NCBI RefSeq assembly: GCF_000620065.1
Contig: NZ_JHVI01000010.1
Location: 47,483-111,482, forward strand
Direction: 5' to 3'
Length of the DNA: 64,000 bases
Origin: Meiothermus cerbereus DSM 11376
Lineage (GTDB): Bacteria > Deinococcota > Deinococci > Deinococcales > Thermaceae
The position numbers were made by a program, and so were the translations under genes. Every line of letters starts with the position of its first letter. Positions within the stretch are counted from its first letter, which is position 1. Shown here piece by piece: positions 61,242 to 64,000 of the stretch. The notes beneath the pieces are model-generated. The model was not told the origin of the DNA and ran no database searches. It saw only the letters and a program-made list of their open reading frames with translations.

Positions 61242-63629
61242 CTATGGCAAGGGTGTGGGAGGCGGCACCTGCACGCCGGTAATGGAGGCCGGCTTGGCTT
61301 CTTCGGAGGAGTTGTTGGTGCCATCGCCCAACTGACCCTCTACGTTCCTGCCCCAGGCCACCACCGAGCCATCGTCCAGCAGGGCCAGGGCATGGAAGAT
61401 ACCCGCCGCCAGACCCCGCACACTCCGGCCTGAGGGTATGCCCTGTACATCCACCGGGATCGTCTGGTCGCCCGTAGTAGTCCCATTGCCGAGTTGGAAG
61501 CTGTCGTCGTGGCCCCAGGCTTTCACCGTGCCGTTGCTCAGAACGGCCAGGGTGAACTCGTAGCCCGCCGCAATGCCCACCACGCCCGTCAGATCCGTGA
61601 CCTGCACGGGTACGTTGCTGTCTGTAGTGTTAGCGTTGCCCAGTTGACCGTGGTTGTTGTAACCCCAGGTACGCACCGTTCCGTCGGCCAGCAAGGCAAC
61701 CGAGTGGTTGCCCCCGGCGGCGATGGCTATCGCGGTGATGCCAGCCAGCGGGGTAGGGTTGGTGTACCGGACGTTGTTGCCCGTACCCAGTTCGCCATTG
61801 GGGTTGTCGCCCCAGGCCCAGATACTGCCATCGGCTTTGAGGGCCAGGGTGTGGTCGTCGCCGGCAGCCAGGGCAATCACGCCATTAAAGCCGGAAATAA
61901 GCGCGGGCGAGTCCTGTTGGGCAGTTGTGCCAAGGCCAAGCTGGCCCACATCGTTGCGCCCCCAGGCATATACGGTGCCTTCGGAGGTCAAAGCCAGCGA
62001 GTAGTAGCGACCGGCCTCTACCGCCACCGCCTTGACCCCTGCGGGCAGGATGTTGTCGCGCAAGTTGGGCACCGAGCTGGTGCCGCTCGAGTCTCCTGGC
62101 CCATCACCCAGTTGCCCGAAGTCGTCCCGCCCCACCGTAACCACCCGGCCATCGTTGGTGAGGGCAATGGCATGGTACTCGCCCAGAGATAGCGAGACCA
62201 CATCGTCGCTTGGTGAGACCCAGGCTGGGGTGCTATCGCTGGTCCCAGTGGTCGCTCGGCCCAACTGTCCGTAGGTGTTGTCGCCCCACGACCAGACCTC
62301 GCCGTTGGGCTTGATGGCCGCGCTAAAATAGCCCCCTGCTGCCAGTGTTGTGGCCCGCAATACCCGCAGGGTGAGGGTGGCCTTGCGGGTCAGGTCGCCG
62401 CTACTGGCCTGCACGATCAGGTTGTAGACCCCCTCCGGCACGTTGCGGGCCACCGTTAGCGTCACCGGGCCGGAAGCGCTCAGGCTGGCCGGGCCGATGC
62501 TGATGCCGCTGGGGGGCGATTCCAGGCTCAGGTTCACAGGGCCGCTAAACCCTGCCACCGGCGTGAGGGTAAGGTCGAAGTCCGAGAAGTTCTGGCCCTG
62601 GGCCCGCATAGTGCTGGAGCGGGTCAGGGCAATGTCGAACGAGGTAACAGTTAGATCAAAACTGGCGGTTTTGCTGAGGCTGCCCTGGGTGGCGACCAGC
62701 GTCAGGGTACTGGGGCCGGTGGGGGTGGCGGTGGTGGTATTGAAGGTGATGGGGAAGTCCTGTGCGGCCGTACCGCTTACTGTGATGCTGGCAGGTGAGA
62801 CCGAAACCCCCTCGGGCGGGCTTTGCAGGCTCAGGTTCACCGTGCCGCTAAAGCCGTTCTGGGGGGTGAGGGTAAGGGTGGCGCTAATAGCGTTGTTCTG
62901 TACCACCGTCCCGGAAGTGGGGTTTAGGGCAATCTCGAAGTTGGGCTGGGGTGCAGCCGTAACGTTGAGTTCAAAAGTAGCCGTAACACTAAAGTTGCCC
63001 TGGCTGGCCCGCAGCGTGAGGTTGTGGGTTTGCAGCGGTGTGGCGCTGGTGGTCTGGATTTCCAGGGTGAAGGGTTGGGCGTCGCTGCCCGTGACATTCA
63101 CGCTGCTTGTAGTGAGCGAAACCCCCTCGGGCGGGCTTTGCAGGCTCAGGTTTACCGTGCCGCTAAAGCCGTTCTGGGGGGTGAGGGTAAGGGTGGTGGA
63201 GGCCGACTGGCCGGGGTTGATGGTGGCGCTGGTGGGGTTGAGCGAGATTGTGAACCCTGTTACCTTGAGGATCAGGTTAGCGGTTTTTCGCAGGCTGCCC
63301 TGGCTGGCCTCGAGGGTCAGGGGGTGATCCTGGATGGGGGTGGCACTGGTGGTGGCAAGGGTAAGGGTTACGGTTCGCGGGGCCGTGCCGCTCAAGTCAA
63401 CCGAGGTCGGCGAGAGCGTAACCCCAGCCGGCGGGCTCTGCAAAGCCAGGTTGACCGTGCCGCTAAAGTTATTCTGGGGTGTAAGGGTCAGGTCAACCTC
63501 CACCGAGTTGCCCTGAGCTACGTTTAGAGTGGTCTGGCTCAAGGACAGGCTCAGGCCCGGCTGGGGCTGCGTGCCGCAGCCTGCCAGCATAAGACCGACC
63601 ACTGCGAGGGGTAAGAGAAACTTTTTCAC
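61242..63629 (-). CDS. Lipoprotein with four Ig-like repeats and a seven-repeat RCC1 propeller
   Basis: 795 residues from GTG 63629 with AAGGAGG upstream. A lipoprotein signal ends VVGLMLAGCG. Four Ig-like repeats of about 100 residues (23-430) share GFSGTVNLSLQSPPEGVS and end in ASQGSL..TA. From about 435 there are seven RCC1 repeats of the type YSLALTSEGTVYAWGRNDVGQLG, enough for a closed seven-bladed propeller. A surface-exposed binding protein is likely. A TATAAT box lies at 63655-63660. Confidence 0.85.
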   Translation of the reverse strand: MKKFLLPLAVVGLMLAGCGTQPQPGLSLSLSQTTLNVAQGNSVEVDLTLTPQNNFSGTVNLALQSPPAGVTLSPTSVDLSGTAPRTVTLTLATTSATPIQDHPLTLEASQGSLRKTANLILKVTGFTISLNPTSATINPGQSASTTLTLTPQNGFSGTVNLSLQSPPEGVSLTTSSVNVTGSDAQPFTLEIQTTSATPLQTHNLTLRASQGNFSVTATFELNVTAAPQPNFEIALNPTSGTVVQNNAISATLTLTPQNGFSGTVNLSLQSPPEGVSVSPASITVSGTAAQDFPITFNTTTATPTGPSTLTLVATQGSLSKTASFDLTVTSFDIALTRSSTMRAQGQNFSDFDLTLTPVAGFSGPVNLSLESPPSGISIGPASLSASGPVTLTVARNVPEGVYNLIVQASSGDLTRKATLTLRVLRATTLAAGGYFSAAIKPNGEVWSWGDNTYGQLGRATTGTSDSTPAWVSPSDDVVSLSLGEYHAIALTNDGRVVTVGRDDFGQLGDGPGDSSGTSSVPNLRDNILPAGVKAVAVEAGRYYSLALTSEGTVYAWGRNDVGQLGLGTTAQQDSPALISGFNGVIALAAGDDHTLALKADGSIWAWGDNPNGELGTGNNVRYTNPTPLAGITAIAIAAGGNHSVALLADGTVRTWGYNNHGQLGNANTTDSNVPVQVTDLTGVVGIAAGYEFTLAVLSNGTVKAWGHDDSFQLGNGTTTGDQTIPVDVQGIPSGRSVRGLAAGIFHALALLDDGSVVAWGRNVEGQLGDGTNNSSEEAKPASITGVQVPPPTPLP
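62802..63196. repeat. Two near-identical 80-bp DNA repeats inside the RCC1 lipoprotein gene
   Basis: 62802-62881 and 63117-63196 match at 79 of 80 positions and encode the same part of Ig-like repeats 2 and 3 (TPQNGFSGTVNLSLQ and SPPEGVS). Repeats 1 and 4 are more diverged. Confidence 0.85.
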
Positions 63630-63654
63630 GATACCTCCTTACTAAATCAGCCTC

Positions 63655-63660
63655 ATTATA
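63655..63660 (-). promoter_or_regulatory. -10 box of the RCC1 lipoprotein gene
   Basis: TATAAT on the minus strand about 26 bp before the GTG. The best -35-like sequence (TTGTCA) is 23 bp away, too far for a standard promoter. Confidence 0.45.
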
Positions 63661-63702
63661 AGGCCTTGGTGATGCGGGGCCAGTGACAAATGCATCCAGT
63701 TA

Positions 63703-64000
63703 GAGACTGTCTTAAAACTTTCCCAGACGATATAATCGAGCATGAATAGTCGAGCAAGCTGCTACCCAAGCGATCTTTCGGACAATGAGTGGGCGATACT
63801 CGAACCGCTAATGCCCGAGCCCTCCTGCTTCACCCATAGACCAAGGGAACATAGCTGGCGAGAAATCCTCAACGGTATCTTCTACATCACTCGCTCTGGA
63901 TGCTCCTGGCGCATGATGCCTAGCGATTTGCCACACTGGAAGACGGTCTATCACTACTTCAGGCTGTGGAAAAAGAGCGGATTCATCGAGCGACTCCATA
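63703..64000 (+). mobile_element. Left end of an IS5-family insertion sequence (cut by the window)
   Basis: A terminal sequence starting GAGACTGTCTTAAAACTTT precedes the transposase start by about 40 bp; TTA (63700-63702) before it may be the target duplication. The right end lies outside the window, so the inverted repeat cannot be confirmed. Confidence 0.65.
63742..64000 (+). CDS. IS5-family transposase, N-terminal part
   Basis: The first 86 residues of a transposase, open to the right edge. LSDNEWAILEPLMPEP, REILNGIFYITRSGCSWRMM and PSDLPHWKTVYHYFRLWKKS are the N-terminal DUF4096 domain of IS5/IS402-type elements. TATAAT lies 5 nt before the ATG. The DDE catalytic part is beyond the window, so whether it is intact is unknown. 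Confidence 0.85.
   Translation, partial: MNSRASCYPSDLSDNEWAILEPLMPEPSCFTHRPREHSWREILNGIFYITRSGCSWRMMPSDLPHWKTVYHYFRLWKKSGFIERLH

Noticed and set aside
62443..63327. 294-codon plus-strand frame
   Set aside because: Its repeats are the complement of the Ig-like repeats of the RCC1 lipoprotein.

Overview
The window looks like chromosomal DNA of a Thermaceae bacterium, most probably Meiothermus. The evidence is the high GC content, a three-subunit ba3-type cytochrome oxidase with a tiny IIa subunit, SpoVS in a non-sporulating lineage, many probable leaderless starts (TAnnnT boxes 5-8 nt before ATG/GTG), and an extreme excess of the palindrome CTCGAG. The genus is inferred from these features; no database was searched. 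No rRNA or tRNA gene or CRISPR array was seen. One insertion sequence is cut by the right edge.

Layout. 1-3.8 kb (+): ureide (allantoin) catabolism with a partial allantoate amidohydrolase, allantoinase, ureidoglycine aminohydrolase and a plant-type ureidoglycolate amidohydrolase. 3.9-4.5 kb (-): rpmI-rplT. 4.7-7.2 kb (+): a cupin, two crotonase-fold enzymes (phenylacetate type) and ruvA. 7.2-15.7 kb (mostly -): CoA genes coaX-coaBC, then a folate block (pabB-pabA fusion, pabC, folK, folC, folB, folP) and a HAD phosphatase. 15.7-21.8 kb (-): two tandem protoglobins and the glutamate synthase large subunit. 22-31.6 kb: spoVS, a YugP-type protease, cysS, an SRPBCC protein, an M29 aminopeptidase, a large GH13 enzyme with a C-terminal helix-hairpin-helix domain, and an unassigned conserved protein. 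31.7-37.6 kb: transketolase, ba3 oxidase and an MFS transporter. 37.6-42.4 kb (+): rpsO, pnp and rnj (translation and RNA decay). 42.5-51.2 kb: yigZ-aroE, nfeD-floA, and phoH-ybeY-dgkA-CNNM-cdd.

51.2-58.5 kb (-) is the most interesting region. It holds a PelF-type glycosyltransferase, a multi-spanning exporter-like protein, an Agd3/PelA-like deacetylase lipoprotein and two TIM-barrel proteins of the GH114/PelA-hydrolase type. Together they look like a compact secreted galactosamine-polysaccharide system that resembles parts of both bacterial Pel loci and the Aspergillus galactosaminogalactan cluster. It is followed by two convergent surface lipoproteins with Ig-like repeats, one of which ends in a seven-repeat RCC1 propeller. 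An IS5-family element begins at about 63.7 kb.

Gene starts were moved from the longest open frame wherever a ribosome-binding site, the family's normal N-terminus or a promoter pointed to an internal start. These choices are stated in the entries.
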